A stretch of DNA of 64,000 nucleotides from Pseudopithomyces maydicus (lineage: Eukaryota > Ascomycota > Dothideomycetes > Pleosporales > Didymosphaeriaceae). Both the position numbers and the translations under genes were made by a program. Shown in pieces: positions 34,287 to 46,450 of the stretch (positions within the stretch are counted from its first letter, which is position 1; the number at the start of each line of letters is the position of its first letter). The notes under the pieces are model-generated. The model was not told the origin of the DNA. It searched no databases and was given only the letters and a program-made list of their open reading frames with translations. The DNA lies in the NCBI GenBank assembly GCA_026873275.1, contig JANTUC010000007.1:2108001-2172000 (forward strand). The letters are read 5' to 3'.

Positions 34287-34815
34287 AGTCTTGATTGTAT
34301 TTGGGCATTTTCTGAAGAGCAATTGAGGTTGTCGTAAGCTTAAGACCAGGGTGTGAACAACGTATTTTGACCATGTTGGACATTACATAGGACGCTAAGC
34401 GAACGAAGAAATACCTTCACTTATAGTCTAATGCGATTGAAAAAGATCAATTTGCCCATATCTATTGGGGGACATGAACAAGGTCTTGTTTATCGCCATC
34501 TCGTTAAAGTCTCCGAGAACTCTCCACATTCAGTAAGCACTTGCCAATTTCCAGTATCCTTGTCCTCGCCCGTACTGTATCGTAACGAATCAGAAACGTT
34601 TTCTGATTGCGTTCATGAGAAACTTGTACGAGAAAAGTGTAACTCCATTTGAGAAAGATCAAAGTAATACGGCTCAATGATGGTAAACTGCCAAGGTCGT
34701 CGGGTGTATATATACTGTACCTATAGCCGTACCAATCTTCCATACTACCAGTCTTCAAATCATCATCAATCAGACGCTTTTATTTCAGCGAGATAGTTGG
34801 ATATATAAAACAATC
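34287..34815. other. Intergenic spacer
   Basis: About 0.5 kb, AT-rich, promoter of the methyltransferase. No gene seen. Confidence 0.4.
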
Positions 34816-35679
34816 ATGAACCAACCGGAAAGCGCCAAAACTTTCAAGCCTCACCAGGCGCTTGCTCCAACCCCACAATTGTACAACGAACTCGTTGGCG
34901 ACGGCACCGAAAAGCTCGCCAAGACCACCGTCACTGAAATCCCTCCTATCGGTCCAGGCTCTGTCATTCTTGACATTGGATGCGGAACCGGCGCAGGAAC
35001 AGCCGCCATTATCGACACCGTGGGACAAAACGCTGCAGTAAAGATAACGGGCGTAGATATCAACAACGATGTCATAGAATTCTACAAATCCAAAGCTACC
35101 GAGAATAAATGGCCTGCTGAAGCGATCAAAGCGGATGCTGGGAATCTGGAAACAATCGCAGACGCAACATTCACACATACGATCGCCACCATGGCGATCT
35201 TCACCTTTCCCGAAGACGGAATACCAGCTGCGAAAGAGATATACAGGACGCTCAAGCCAGGCGGTGTCGCGCTGATCAACTCTTGGGCTCAGACTTCTAA
35301 CATGGGGCCGCTGAGGGCGGCGTCCACACGCACTCGACCTGAAGGCTCACCAGCCATCAGGGATGCGATGGGGAAATGGGAAGACGGAGAATATCTGAAG
35401 TCAATAGTTGAGAAGGGTGGGTTTGAGAAGGATAAAATTGTGCTCACGAAGCGCGATGTCTACATCCACGCCACGACAATCGAGCGTTTTGCTTTGATGT
35501 TGTGGAGTTTTATCGGTGGGACTACGGCTGCCGGGTGGCTGGAGTCAGACGAGGAAAGATGGGATGAGGCGATTGAAATAATCAAGGATGAGTTGCGCAA
35601 GTCGGATGGGTTCACGGAACTTGAGGATGGGAAAATGATTCTGAAATTTGTAGCTAACATCGCGGTTGCGACGAAATAA
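34816..35679 (+). CDS. SAM-dependent class I methyltransferase
   Basis: Intronless, 287 residues. Methyltransferase motif I is VILDIGCGTGAGTAAI (about residues 51-66), the acidic end of strand 2 is ITGVDINNDVIEFY, motif II/III lies in AIKADAGNLE, and the post-motif region is HTIATMAIFTFPEDGIPAAK, then RTLKPGGVALINSW. The C-terminal third (residues about 190-280) is a lid-like helical region with FALMLWSFIGGTTAAGW. This resembles the UbiE/coenzyme Q and small-molecule methyltransferases of fungi. The substrate is not predictable. No secondary-metabolism backbone gene lies nearby, so a biosynthetic cluster is not supported. Confidence 0.85.
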   Translation: MNQPESAKTFKPHQALAPTPQLYNELVGDGTEKLAKTTVTEIPPIGPGSVILDIGCGTGAGTAAIIDTVGQNAAVKITGVDINNDVIEFYKSKATENKWPAEAIKADAGNLETIADATFTHTIATMAIFTFPEDGIPAAKEIYRTLKPGGVALINSWAQTSNMGPLRAASTRTRPEGSPAIRDAMGKWEDGEYLKSIVEKGGFEKDKIVLTKRDVYIHATTIERFALMLWSFIGGTTAAGWLESDEERWDEAIEIIKDELRKSDGFTELEDGKMILKFVANIAVATK

Positions 35680-36045
35680 TGCTGTTGCGGATTTCATTAA
35701 CTTCTGTTGACAATTAAAGGACAGATCTGTGGTACAGCACACCTAGTATGAATATCCGTGGGACACTGGTTGGTCAGTGTGATGGAGGGAATTAGTCGTC
35801 ACCGCTAGTTTGCAACTCGTACATAGCCATTCGCCCAGCTTGGCTGGTAGCGCAGGAATCGAGAATTCATCAACCGATCATCTACGAATCTATTGATCTA
35901 GATCTCTATATCACCTGATAAAACAATCGTGATAATGTAGAACCGCACAGCAGCGACCCTTCCTAAAACATTGTTACGACCAGAAAGCTTTCAACCGCTT
36001 GAGCTGAATATTTCGCCCATTTTCCTCCATCTAAGGTTTACAACG

Positions 36046-36505
36046 ATGGACCGGCATGTGAACGAGTACCGATGGACTGCTCCTCCCAACATTATCGAAC
36101 CCCCGCATACGAAGCAATTTACAGCGAGGTTTGTCTCAAATTCCTATGCGTGTGAACCCACTCTAAGACGAGTAGATGACGGACAGTTTTTATCACGATG
36201 AAACCCTTAGCGAACCGCCATTAGACGATAAACGGGTCTTCGTTGGTGATCTTTTCATCGCTTTCCTCATAGTAGCTTACGCCTTGCTTGTGGGTATGCT
36301 AGTTTCTGCGGTGGGCAGTCTAAAAGAAGCTTCTTCTCGTTCGTGTATTGTTTTCCTGCTCGGTGTCGTATTTTTTGTGGCCCTGTTACTCTACGTTGCA
36401 TGGATGATGGGCTTTTTGATTGGGAGCTGGTGCGGAGCTTGGTCGGCTGGGTTTACGTTTGGACAAGAGGTGGAGCAGCGTCGCAATGAGCGGGACGAAG
36501 AGTGA
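36046..36505 (+). CDS. Small two-helix membrane protein, gene model uncertain
   Basis: Two overlapping frames appear to belong together. The first starts at 36046 (MDRHVNEYRWTAPPN) and ends at 36201. The second starts at 36176 (MTDSFYHDETLSEPPLDD) and ends at 36505. The second alone encodes 109 residues with two hydrophobic helices (FIAFLIVAYALLVGMLV and IVFLLGVVFFVALLLYVAWM) and a charged tail, and could be the whole gene. The first reaches VDDGQF exactly where the second begins FYHDETL, which hints at one protein split by a frame error or an unrecognised intron. Family unknown. The 0.37 kb before it (35680-36045) holds no gene. Confidence 0.4.
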
Positions 36506-36690
36506 GAAGGAGAGGGTAAAGATCATGAAGTCAAACTTGCTGGTGATCTAAATATTGATAAATGCCGTGGAACCGAGTTTCGACGCGCTAATAAGAAGTG
36601 ATTAAAACAACTGTCTATTTTGGGCATGTCTCGGCATAAAGAATCAACAGACCGACGTATTGCCACTCCATACGATGTTCTTAGAGATAT

Positions 36691-38818
36691 TCAAATAAGT
36701 ACTATAGTCTTTTCCTCTTGAGCATCGAGTAATTCTGTGATCGACGAATGACTGTATAAGAAACTGCCTTCTGGAATATGCATAGTTCCCACGCGGCGGA
36801 ACCTCGGTAGCTCAGACTCTAGACTCGATATATCATCCGCAGGCTGAATCAGTAGAAAATGCCAGTTGAGCTCGGGTTTCCAACTCTTGATAAACTGAGC
36901 CGTGCCTATGAAAAGGGCGCAGATCTTTGGTCTTACATATGAAACCACGTGGTATGCCTGACAGTCGTACTTGTGCCCTGCTGGATTCCATAGATTTCGG
37001 TAATCTTCTTTCATAGAGGTCGGAGAGCAGTTGCAATCGTATTGTGTCTTGTAGACAAGGTCCAAATGGGCATATGACTGTTTGCGCTCGTGAAGGTACT
37101 CGCTCCTTGGTACGTTACGGTAGTATCGTAGAATCATTGCTAAGGATTCATTTCGAAGAATAGATCCAGTAATAGTTAATTCTGCTGATGTTTGGACCTC
37201 ATCCTCGATCTTGTCCACGGTGATGCTGGCTTCCACGAGTTGAGAAATTGCTGTTTCTGGCAGCAGAATAGACCCTTCGTGACTTGACCAATCTGAATAC
37301 AACCAACTCCAAGATGGCCCTCCAACATTTGGTGTTGACATGGGCTTTATTGGTATCCAGGATACAAGCTCCTCGGGAAGTCTATTACGCCAAAGGCCAG
37401 CGACAAATTCATGGTTGCAAAATCGTCGATAAGTTTCCATTATTCCAGCAAAGGCAAAGAGCTGATCTTCTGGTCGGGTAATCTGCCTACTCGTGTATTC
37501 TTGCACCATATCGCACCAAGTCGGCCAGTACTTTCGGTATTTGATATGTCTCGTATGTTCTGGAGCGGCACTTATTGGAAGAAAGCCTTTCTTGTATTCG
37601 AGCTCAGAATTTGCCCAACAACCGTTCAAGCTATTCCAATAATCTTCTCGGCAGTCCAGGATGAGATGGCGCTCAAATATGAAGACAATTCGGGCAGAGT
37701 TCAGTCGTTCTTGATAAGTCCATCCCCTGCTAGACCACGCTGATGACGAGATGACATCAAAGCTGTTAGGTAACCTATGTAGTTGAGCTAGAATCCAGAT
37801 TAAGGCATTCAAAGTTTAGGGACATACTCAGCTAGTAGAATGAGCTCTCTCCTATCAGGATACGACCATGGCCCAGTAAAGCTCTGGTGATACATTGGCT
37901 CATTCTGCACATGTATACCGGTATCTGCATTATCGGATAATATTGGAACAATGGTAATATATGCATTTCCATAGTAGTTCATCATTTGCGCTGCTTCGCG
38001 GGTCCATTCGTCACGCGAATCTTGTACGATACATAACGCATCGATCCAGATGTATTGAAGGCCCAAGGTCCGAACGACTTTGATCGCATCTTGCAGTGTT
38101 TTGGACAAGGTGTTGAGGGGAAGCTCCTCATTCTTTCGTAAATATTTCTTGACGTCGTCTTGTTGGCCTCGATGGTCATGGAACTTCCCCAGCAATAGCT
38201 TAATGCTGCATACCGCAAGATCTGCCCACTCGTCTCTTCTAGTTTAATGAAATCAGCGTGAGAAACATTCAACAATCGATGAGGACTTCCGGCACTGTCA
38301 AACATAGGACAGGTTCCATGATCTTTGACACAATGATCGATCGCCTTCAATAACGCTTGAGTATTCGTTGATGAGAAGGCATGATAGTCTGTGATTCATC
38401 AGTCTCTTAAGAACCTTCATCGAAATGGAAAGTCTATACTATTGTTGCGCATTACGTGTAAGCTCATATTAGTAGGGTGAAAAGTAGCCCTATGATTGGA
38501 AAGTTCCGGAGATAGTGTGACTATGTCACCCAGCAGACCTTGTTCCTGCTGGTTAGTCACAAATGTAAATGTAACTTTGATCTTCCCCGTTCTTCTTCCG
38601 GCGGATCTTCGTCTATCCCAAGCATAGTCCAAGATTGAGCACCACTGGCATTGCGTCGAACTCTCAGCAAGGCGTTTTAACTGAGGCTCTTTGTCTTCAA
38701 AGCCCCACGTGATCCGAGTCGGCCGAAGTACCACTGTTCTCGTTCTGAACACCTTGATTAATCCAGTGACAAATGTCTCGCAGACAGGACAACATGGCGT
38801 TAATCGATCGTGATTCAT
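36691..38818 (-). CDS. HET-domain (heterokaryon incompatibility) protein
   Basis: About 670 residues from exons 38818-38440, 38388-37828 and 37762-36691. After an N-terminal region with CCPVC and CQWC cysteines, the HET core begins at RYAALSYCWG, passes LNTLSKTLQDAIKVVRTLGL and YIWIDALCIVQDSRDEW, then AAQMMNYYGNAYITIVP, and closes with SAWSSRGWTYQERL. These are the three canonical HET blocks. The C run 38187-38190 lacks one base: with it SYCWG continues as KFHDHRGQQDDVKKY and the exons total 671 codons. HET domains trigger cell death in vegetative incompatibility and share a fold with TIR domains. Which locus this represents cannot be told; fungal genomes carry dozens. Confidence 0.88.
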
Positions 38819-39457
38819 AGTATGTAAACTTTCAAAGGTGGATCTTGGATGTCGAGCACTAGAATCCACTAGCGTTAGCAATTTGTGACTTGTTGTTGTA
38901 GAGTTGTGATCGCGTTGAGCCCCGCTCCTCTCCACTTCGCCGAGGACAGTAAGATCAAATTTAGCCGTGCATCAGGCTACAAGGGTAGGCACGGGAGGGC
39001 ATGTTGGTTGGCTGACCAAGTCCGATATCGAACCTACCTGACTTTCCTTCAGATAACATGTACCCCTATAGTACCACGTCCCGTCCTTGACACTCACACC
39101 ACGGATCCTCACGTCCGTCTGACGTAGAAACGTATGGAGATCATACACATGCATACATACGTAAATTCATTTAATGTACTTTACAGTGTCATCTGAAGAA
39201 TAGAGTAAGAGCTAGTATTTCATAGCTCTCTTAATTATAGCCGAACCTTTTTATGCAGTGAAGATGCTTATTATATATAGGCAAATCTGATCAAGAGAAT
39301 ACAATATACTACAGACTCAGAAACGCGAGTGCACGTGATGACGTAATCTTGACGCGCTAGCCCCTGGTTCGGCACTCGGTTACCAGAGCATGCCTGCAAT
39401 CTTCTTAGCTAACCTACCATCTGCGTCTCTATCTCGTCTTGTACACACAAGACTCCA
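38819..39457. other. Intergenic spacer, divergent promoters
   Basis: About 0.64 kb between the HET gene and the carrier gene. No gene seen. Confidence 0.4.
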
Positions 39458-40616
39458 ATGGTTTCCGGCTCAAATGTAGGGTTAAAATACAATATTATCC
39501 TATAGTACGGGTTCTAACAGCAGATTAGGATGCACAAACACCGCCTTTGGTCTCTTTGGCTGCAGGCGGTGTAGCAGGCGGGATTGAAGCCTTTACTTCT
39601 GTAGGATTGATCAGCTCTCCTGGATGAACGGAATGTCAACCGCTGACATTAAGTTTCCACTAATAGTACCCTATGGAATTTGCGAAAACAAGAGTGCAAT
39701 TGCGCAGTGAGAAAGGTATCCCGACACCGAGGAATCCATTCCGGATAGTTACGCAAGTCTACCAGAAAGAAGGCGTACGAGCTCTATACAAAGGCTGTGC
39801 TGCGCTTGTAGTGGTACGATTTGAATCTCTCTTCTGTCGCCTATCAATTTGTTTCCGTCTGTACTTTGTTTGATGTTTCTCGGCATAACTTTTCCGACCG
39901 ATTCCGAGACCTGGGCGGAATCCGAACACCAACACGTGCACTAGGGATCCATAGCGAAAGACGGAGTACGGTTCCTCTTCTTTGATCAAATCAAGCATGC
40001 GTTTGCCGACAAGGAAACTGGGACGCTATCACCAGGCCGTAACCTGCTTGCTGGCATGACTGCTGGAGTAGTTGCTTCAATAACAGCGGTCACGCCGACA
40101 GAGCGAATCAAAACAGCTATTATCGACGATGCTCGTAATGAGAAGAGATTTCGCTCTGGACTTCACGCGACTCGCGTCATCTGGCAGGAGCATGGAATCC
40201 TGGGGCTTTATCGTGGCTTTGCCGGCACGACCCTGAAGCAAGCTTTCGCAACAGCGTTCCGCATGGGAACATACAATATATTGAAAGATTACGAGAAGAA
40301 GAGAGACATTCAACAAAACACTCTGGTCAACTTTGGTAATGGAGCCATTGCTGGTATAGTCACAACTCTAGCTACACAACCTTTTGACGTCATCAAGACA
40401 AGAAGTCAGTCGGCGCGAGGTACCAGCACAGTAGAGGCCGTGAAGAGTGTTCTGTTAGACTATGGGGTCCGAGGATTTTGGAAGGGGACGACAATGAGGT
40501 TGGGGCGTACGGTGTTCAGTGGTGGTATCTTGTTTACAAGCTATGAAGCAGCGGTTAAGATCATCGAGCCGCTGTACTCTGGCGTTAAACATACAGTGGT
40601 AGCTGAAGCGGATTGA
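39458..40616 (+). CDS. CTP1: Mitochondrial tricarboxylate (citrate) carrier-like protein
   Basis: Inner-membrane carrier of the SLC25 family, 302 residues, from exons 39458-39475 (18 bases, MVSGSN), 39529-39600, 39667-39813 and 39945-40616. The three tandem repeats each carry a Px[DE]xx[KR] signature: YPMEFAKTRVQL, TPTERIKTAIIDD and QPFDVIKTRSQ. Six helices are visible, starting LVSLAAGGVAGGIEAFTS. The end, RGFWKGTTMRLGRTVFSGGI, is characteristic of the citrate transporter subgroup. Citrate carriers exchange mitochondrial citrate for malate or another citrate, feeding cytosolic acetyl-CoA. All introns are in frame. Citrate specificity is inferred from similarity in the last repeat. Confidence 0.88.
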
Positions 40617-40762
40617 GCAATAATTAGACGGACTGGTCGCAGACATAGCATGGTTCGATCAATTACAGCAAGACTATCTTGTGGTCCCAAGGGCCTAGGA
40701 CGATACAATCCTATGCATCTCAGCAGCATTTAGATTATCTACCTCATAAACAGTATATTTAT

Positions 40763-43700
40763 CTATTTCCCACCATATTCATCAATGACGCTGACAGGCT
40801 TGACAAACTTTCCTAACGGGCTGTACTCCAAGTGATTTAGTCCGAATCCTTTAGGGCCTCCGATCTCGATACCCTTTGGACTAGTCCATCGTTCGCTCGC
40901 CGTAATTCCAATGACCAACACCAATAACCCATACCTATACTCTGGCGTCCCGATCGCCTCGCCATTCTGAGCGTCAATCACCGATATCAAATCAGGCGAA
41001 ATAGCCAAAACATCCTCATTCTTCTCTTCCCCAGTCTTGCTCTCGACGCCCTCATGTAACCTTATAGCAGCAATATTCTCGTTCTTGAACGGGATCTTGA
41101 TCTTCCCGGAAAACTCAGAGCCTTCGCTTCTTTCGACTATAACTTCGCCATATATGTGCCCCATCCAAAGCTTGCGCTCCACCCCGACGATCTTCCCTTT
41201 GAAAAGAACGCGTCCTGTTTCTGGACCTCCAACAGCGTCGATAATCGACTCGGCGACATTATCGATCCGGTTTTCTTTTCGAGCGCGCGCAACCTCCCTT
41301 CCGATTCTCCAAGACAGGGAGATCGTGTGCTCGACAGCCCATCTCCTCGTCTCAGCGCCGGTCACCGGTCCATCTGCCGTACCCACATGGCTTCCCATCT
41401 GGCTCAACGCAGCTCTAATTACCTGTTCGACCTTCAAGTCACTGGTCGCTGTTGGCATATAAAGTACGTTTCCATTACCGTCTGCCACAGAAACGGGCGC
41501 GAAAATTATCTCGCGCTCGCCAAAGACAACGGGGGTAGTTTGCCATTTCGTTGGATATGCGCGGCCCATCCAGTCGCCATCCACACACGGGATATTCATG
41601 TTGGAAGACGCACCTAACACGAGACCCTGGAGTCCGTTCGAGCCGCCGATCTCGAGTGGAATGATGTGTGTCGCGCGACCGCCGGGGAAGAGCTTGTACA
41701 TGTGTTCTTGGGCGTCCATCATCCTAGAAATCACGCCATTAGATGTGCCTCAAAGGGAAGAAGGATAAAAATATTGACTGAACATACTCGTCCCCGGACA
41801 GTTTCTCAATGCCCACCGTCGGACTTCCTGCACCACCTCCGCTTCCGATTCGGTCGTCGTCTTTCAAATCGTCGGGGGATACTACTCGGATGGTTGCACC
41901 CGCTCGTAACATCTGGCGCACGCGCAGCATGGTAGAGTAAGGGGAACCTCCTCCGCCGGTACCCAGAATGTAGCATCCAATTTTTATCCACTGGAGATCA
42001 GTCTCAGAGATGTGCCATTCTCGATCGACAACTTTTGGTTTATACGCGGAGAAGTCTACGTCCACAGCTGGGTCTTCTTCAATGGCGTCTGTATCTACCG
42101 ACGATTGCTCGAAGTCGCGTTTTTGCTGGGCGGGGCTTTCTGTATGGGTTTCGGTGTCAGCACTCACGTGCAGCTGTGCAAAATCCGCTGATCGCGTGTA
42201 GTCAAAATCTCCCGCGGCTCTCACGATGAATCGGGATTTGTGTGCAATGTACGGCAACGGCAATGATTCCACCTCGACGATGTCGACAGATTCGGCCGAT
42301 GCCCCTGCGTCGATCGTCTTCTGCCTTGCTTCTTCTTCAATTTCAGCCTGTATCACTTTGGCGCTCTTCTCTTCCGTTGACTTTACAGTGTCGACGACAG
42401 CACTGACCCTCGCCATTGCAGCGCCGATTGCGTTGGCCACGCCAGACCATTGTGGCTTGATGACTCGACTTGCACCTTTCAATTCGTCAGGCGCAATGAC
42501 GGCGCCCCCGCCAACAAGTAGCACGGGTAGATCTTCCGGTGAAGTCTTCATAGTATCGATGATGCTCTCCAACATGCGTTTCGTCTCGGCTTTGAAAGCA
42601 GCGACGTCTTCATCGGACAGCTTTCCGCGGACTTTACTAGGTTCGCCAATGGCAACATCCGAAGTTCCAGCGACCGTGTAGTCTGTAGCGGTCGCGGTAT
42701 CTCCTCCGAACACAAGTGTTTTTTCTGGTAATTTGTACCCGACCGACTCTGGTCCTACGTGCATCTTGCCGTCGATTCTACGCACGAGGGACCCACCTCC
42801 TAGACCTATACTTTTCACATCTGGATATGAGAAGTTCATGCGTACGCCAGAAAGCTCCGAGTACGCAGCCTGCTGTCGGGGGAACCCGTTTGCCAGCAAA
42901 AGGCCTACATCTGTCGTGGTACCACCGACGTCTACCACCATCATCGCCTCACCGTGGTCCTTCTTGCCGACGAGGAACGCAGCTCCTCGCATACTGTTTG
43001 TAGGGCCAGAGCTAAATGTGCGGATAGGCAAGCGAGCCGCTGCATCTCCCGACAGAATGGTGCCGTCGTTCTGCGTTATGAAAACCGGACAAGTCAAACC
43101 CAGCTTCTTGATTGGCTCTTGGAAGGAAGCGATCGTCTGTCGGGCGAACGATAACACGGAGGCGTTCAGTATCGCCGCGTTTTCTCTTTCCAGAAACCCT
43201 AGATTAGCCACTGTCTTGCTCATCACCACGTCTACATCCCCCAGCTCTCTTTTCACAATCTCAGCCGCTCGTTCTTCCTGTTTCTCCACCGAGTCAATCG
43301 GCGCGAAGATGCCGTTGATGACTATGCTCTTGATTCCCTTCTCTTTAATAATTCTGCACTGCTCTACAATCTCATCCTCGCGAATGTCAGAGATTAGATT
43401 GCCATCAACCTCCAGGCCGCCTTTCAGCAAGGCATGGTGTCCGAGAATGAGATTGCGCAAGGGGGCGGGCCAGTCGATGCACGGCGGAGCATGCTTGCTG
43501 AAAGGTGCGCCGAGACGGAGAACTGCAACACGGGAGAGACGCGTACGATCGCGTGTTACCACTGCGTTGACGAAGTGGGTTGTTCCGATTGTGACGCTTG
43601 CCACGGATGTTGGTTCCACAGAGGCGGATTGGAACATGGTCGTGATGGCTTCCGCAATTCCATGGCTGGGATCTGTGGTCGTCGGTGCTTTGTGCCTAGC

Positions 43701-44008
43701 AGAGTGTTAGTAGATCGATACGTTGAAACTTCTACATTTCTGTTGCCGATGCAAAAGCGATTGACTGAGACCTCAGGAGTATGGTTACGTGCCGTTTCCG
43801 GGTCTATCGATTTATGTCTGTAGTAGCTCACACTTACCATGCAACAATGCCCCTATCTGACTCTTCTGACCTTGTTGGATCGATAATCACCCCATCTGTG
43901 TTGGTACTGTTGCGTGCTAAGTAGAGACTTCAACGTCGAAACGGTGAATACCTACCCGCCCACATCCACACCGATCCGTAAATTTCTTTGCTGAGATACT
44001 GAGCCCAT
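40763..44008 (-). CDS. Hydantoinase/oxoprolinase-family enzyme fused to a DUF917 domain
   Basis: A 996-residue protein from exons 44008-43956, 43906-43838, 43695-41788 and 41723-40763. The N-terminal hydantoinase A/oxoprolinase region has the ASKHA phosphate motif LRIGVDVGGTNTDGVIIDP and TIGTTHFVNAVV. The second half of the ATPase fold is VVDVGGTTTDVGLL and IGLGGGSLVRRIDGK. After a linker, the DUF917 domain starts at WIKIGCYILGTGGGGSPYST and runs to the C-terminus (IPLEIGGSNGLQGL, VDGDWMGRAYP). ATP-dependent opening of cyclic amides (hydantoins, oxoproline) is the family reaction; the exact substrate is not known. It is transcribed divergently from an NCS1 permease across 600 bases, which supports uptake and use of a cyclic nitrogen source. 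Confidence 0.9.
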
Positions 44009-44608
44009 AGCAGCAGACTGTTTCTAGGTGATTGAGAACAGAGAGAAGAAGGAGCTCAGGTGGGGTGTAAGAAAGGATCAGATCAGATAAGATACGTCAC
44101 ACCCGATGTTCGGACGGTAAAAGTCCGAAGTGGGGTATTCCCCACGCCTGATCCCTAACGCACGTTACAGAGCTGGCCAAGAAACGACCAGTTCGCGTTA
44201 TCTAACACTACTACGTCCTTCCTAGGAGGATCAATTTAATACTGGCTCGGATACACCGGCCTTTACTCGTGGAAATGTTGGTCTTGCGGAGACCTTCCCC
44301 AATGCCACTCCTACAGGACAACCCATCGGAGCACATCCCGATTATGATTCGACAATTCACAACATCTCTTGCAAGATACGCACAGTCTGATTAGATACAA
44401 CCCCGCAGCCATCCTTGGCTCGTAACACAACATCCGTATCCGGGTTATATACCGGCGATCTGACCACGCTGGGCCAAGTCGACTTAGTCGGCAGATCTGC
44501 ATGGATTCCTTATCATGGGCATCCTTCTTGCAAAACCAGATCCTTTGAGCGGTTCCCTCGCAAAGGAAAATCAACTCCGTTCCATTTTGGATTTTCAGAT
44601 GAAGAAAC
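44009..44608. promoter_or_regulatory. Shared divergent promoter of the hydantoinase and NCS1 permease genes
   Basis: 600 bases with no gene. It contains GATAAG at 44086-44091 directly followed by GATA at 44091-44094, plus a reverse-strand GATAA (TTATC, 44198-44202). Such HGATAR sites are bound by AreA-type nitrogen regulators. Nitrogen-catabolite control is therefore plausible but inferred. Confidence 0.55.
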
Positions 44609-46450
44609 ATGGCGATTCGCAAATGTCTGGCAGCTTGTGAGAGCAAGATCCGGCTACAGGGTGATGCGGCACAACATGAACAGACTGACGCGTGGAGTAA
44701 TCGCGATCTGATACCGCTACCGCCATCGCGAAGGACATGGGGGTGGTTCAATTTCTTCGGCTTCTGGTCCATTGCGAGTTTGAATCTCGCGAACTGGCAG
44801 ACGCCCAATACTTACTTGAGTAAGATATGCTACTAGACATTGAAGCAGGCCTTTTTTTCTGACCGCATATAGCAATGGGTCTCTCAGTCCGCCAGGCGAT
44901 GCTGATCATAGTCGTCGGACGAATACTTATCGCCATGTTCTCCACTCTGATCGCTTGGGCGGGCCTACAATGGCATATCGGTTTCACGGTTCAAAATCGG
45001 TATTCTTGGGGTCTACGAGCGAGTTACATTCCGCTGGTTCAACGTATCATGCTCAATTTCATATGGAACGCTGTTCAATGTATGCGCTTTCTCACAATCT
45101 AACATTCTTTATTGTTGACAACCGCACAGGCTGGAACGGAGGCAGGCTTTGCGCAGTCTGCATCACTGCTATATGGCCTTCGTTTGCGCGCATCGAGAAT
45201 AGGTTTGGACCGGATATGCCAACCACTACTTATGAATTTGTCGGCTTCGTAGTCTTCTGGTTCTTATCGACACCATTTCTATGGCTCAGACCCGAGAAGT
45301 TCAAGATACCATTTCTTATTGTTTGCGCTTGGTGTAGTATGGGCATGCTAGCGTGGATGATCTGGGCGTTGGCAGTAGCCAAGGGTGTCGGACCTCTTTG
45401 GAACACTGGCCAGCAACTTCCGGCAACCTCGCCCTGGAACTCGTCTTGGCTGATCATGGCTGGCATCAATCAATCTCTGGGAAGCCTGGCCGCTGGAATC
45501 ACGAATGGCTCAGACTTTTCCCGTTACGCTTCAGCCCGCAAGCACTACATCATTGGAACCATAACGAGCTGTCTTATCACCGGCATATTAGTGTCGCTGG
45601 TTGGGCTAGTCACTGCTGCTGCTGCGCAGAAGATCTACGGTGAAGTCTATTGGAATCCGCCCGATCTCCTGATGGTCATGATGGACAACGGCGACGGTTC
45701 TTCCAAATCGCGCGCTGCCGTATTTTTCCTCTCTGCTGGTTTTGCATTCACCGCGATGTTTGAAAATATCTGCGGAAACACCATCGCAGGAGGTATCGAT
45801 TTAGCCGGCCTTTTTCCACGGTACATCGACATCCGACGGGGTGCCATTATTACATTTCTTGCAGCTTGGATCGTACAGCCGTGGCAACTTATCAACCGCG
45901 CTACAACATTCATCACTGTATTGTCCTCGTTCTCGGTGTTTCTTGCTCCCATGATTGGAATCATGGCATGCGATTACTACATCCTCCGAAAACGGAGAGT
46001 AAGACTTAGTCACCTGTATCGTACAGTGGACTCATCGTACTACTTCTGGAAAGGCATCAATTGGAGGGCCATCCCAGCTTGGATCTGCGGATGGGCACCC
46101 ACCATCGGTGGGCTCGTAGTCTCAGTCCGGATGGATCCTAATCCACCTAGAGCACTGGTGCAATTATACTACATGGCCTTCCTCATCGGTGAGTTGAGCT
46201 ACGATTCCCACGCAGAACGATGCTAACAGACTCAGGCTTCTTCATCAGTGCAACCGTATTCTATCTGCTGAACTTAGCTTTTCCAGTACCCGATATGGAC
46301 CAGATCGATGATGTTGATATATATGGTACTTTCACTGATGCGGAAGCGCGTAGGGTCGGCGTCGTGCCTCTTTCGAACGATATTTTCTATGCTGGTGAAG
46401 CTGATAATGGTTATACCCACACGTCAATCGTAGGCGGAGAAAAGATCTGA
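44609..46450 (+). CDS. NCS1-family nucleobase/allantoin/hydantoin permease
   Basis: Plasma-membrane symporter of 563 residues from exons 44609-44819, 44873-45079, 45130-46188 and 46236-46450. The N-terminus NRDLIPLPPSRRTWGWFNFF is the family signature, followed by FWSIASLNLANWQT, MGLSVRQAMLIIVVGRIL and about twelve membrane segments. ITNGSDFSRYA and FENICGNTIAGGIDLAGLFP match fungal uracil, allantoin and related carriers. Sequence alone does not separate uracil, allantoin, thiamine-like or hydantoin transport; the divergent hydantoinase gene favours a hydantoin or allantoin-type substrate. All introns are 46-53 bp and in frame. Confidence 0.9.

Noticed and set aside
34816..35679. Secondary-metabolite cluster around the methyltransferase and monooxygenase
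   Set aside because: No backbone synthase is present within the block; the synthase relic is 23 kb away from the nearer of the two, the monooxygenase, and dead.
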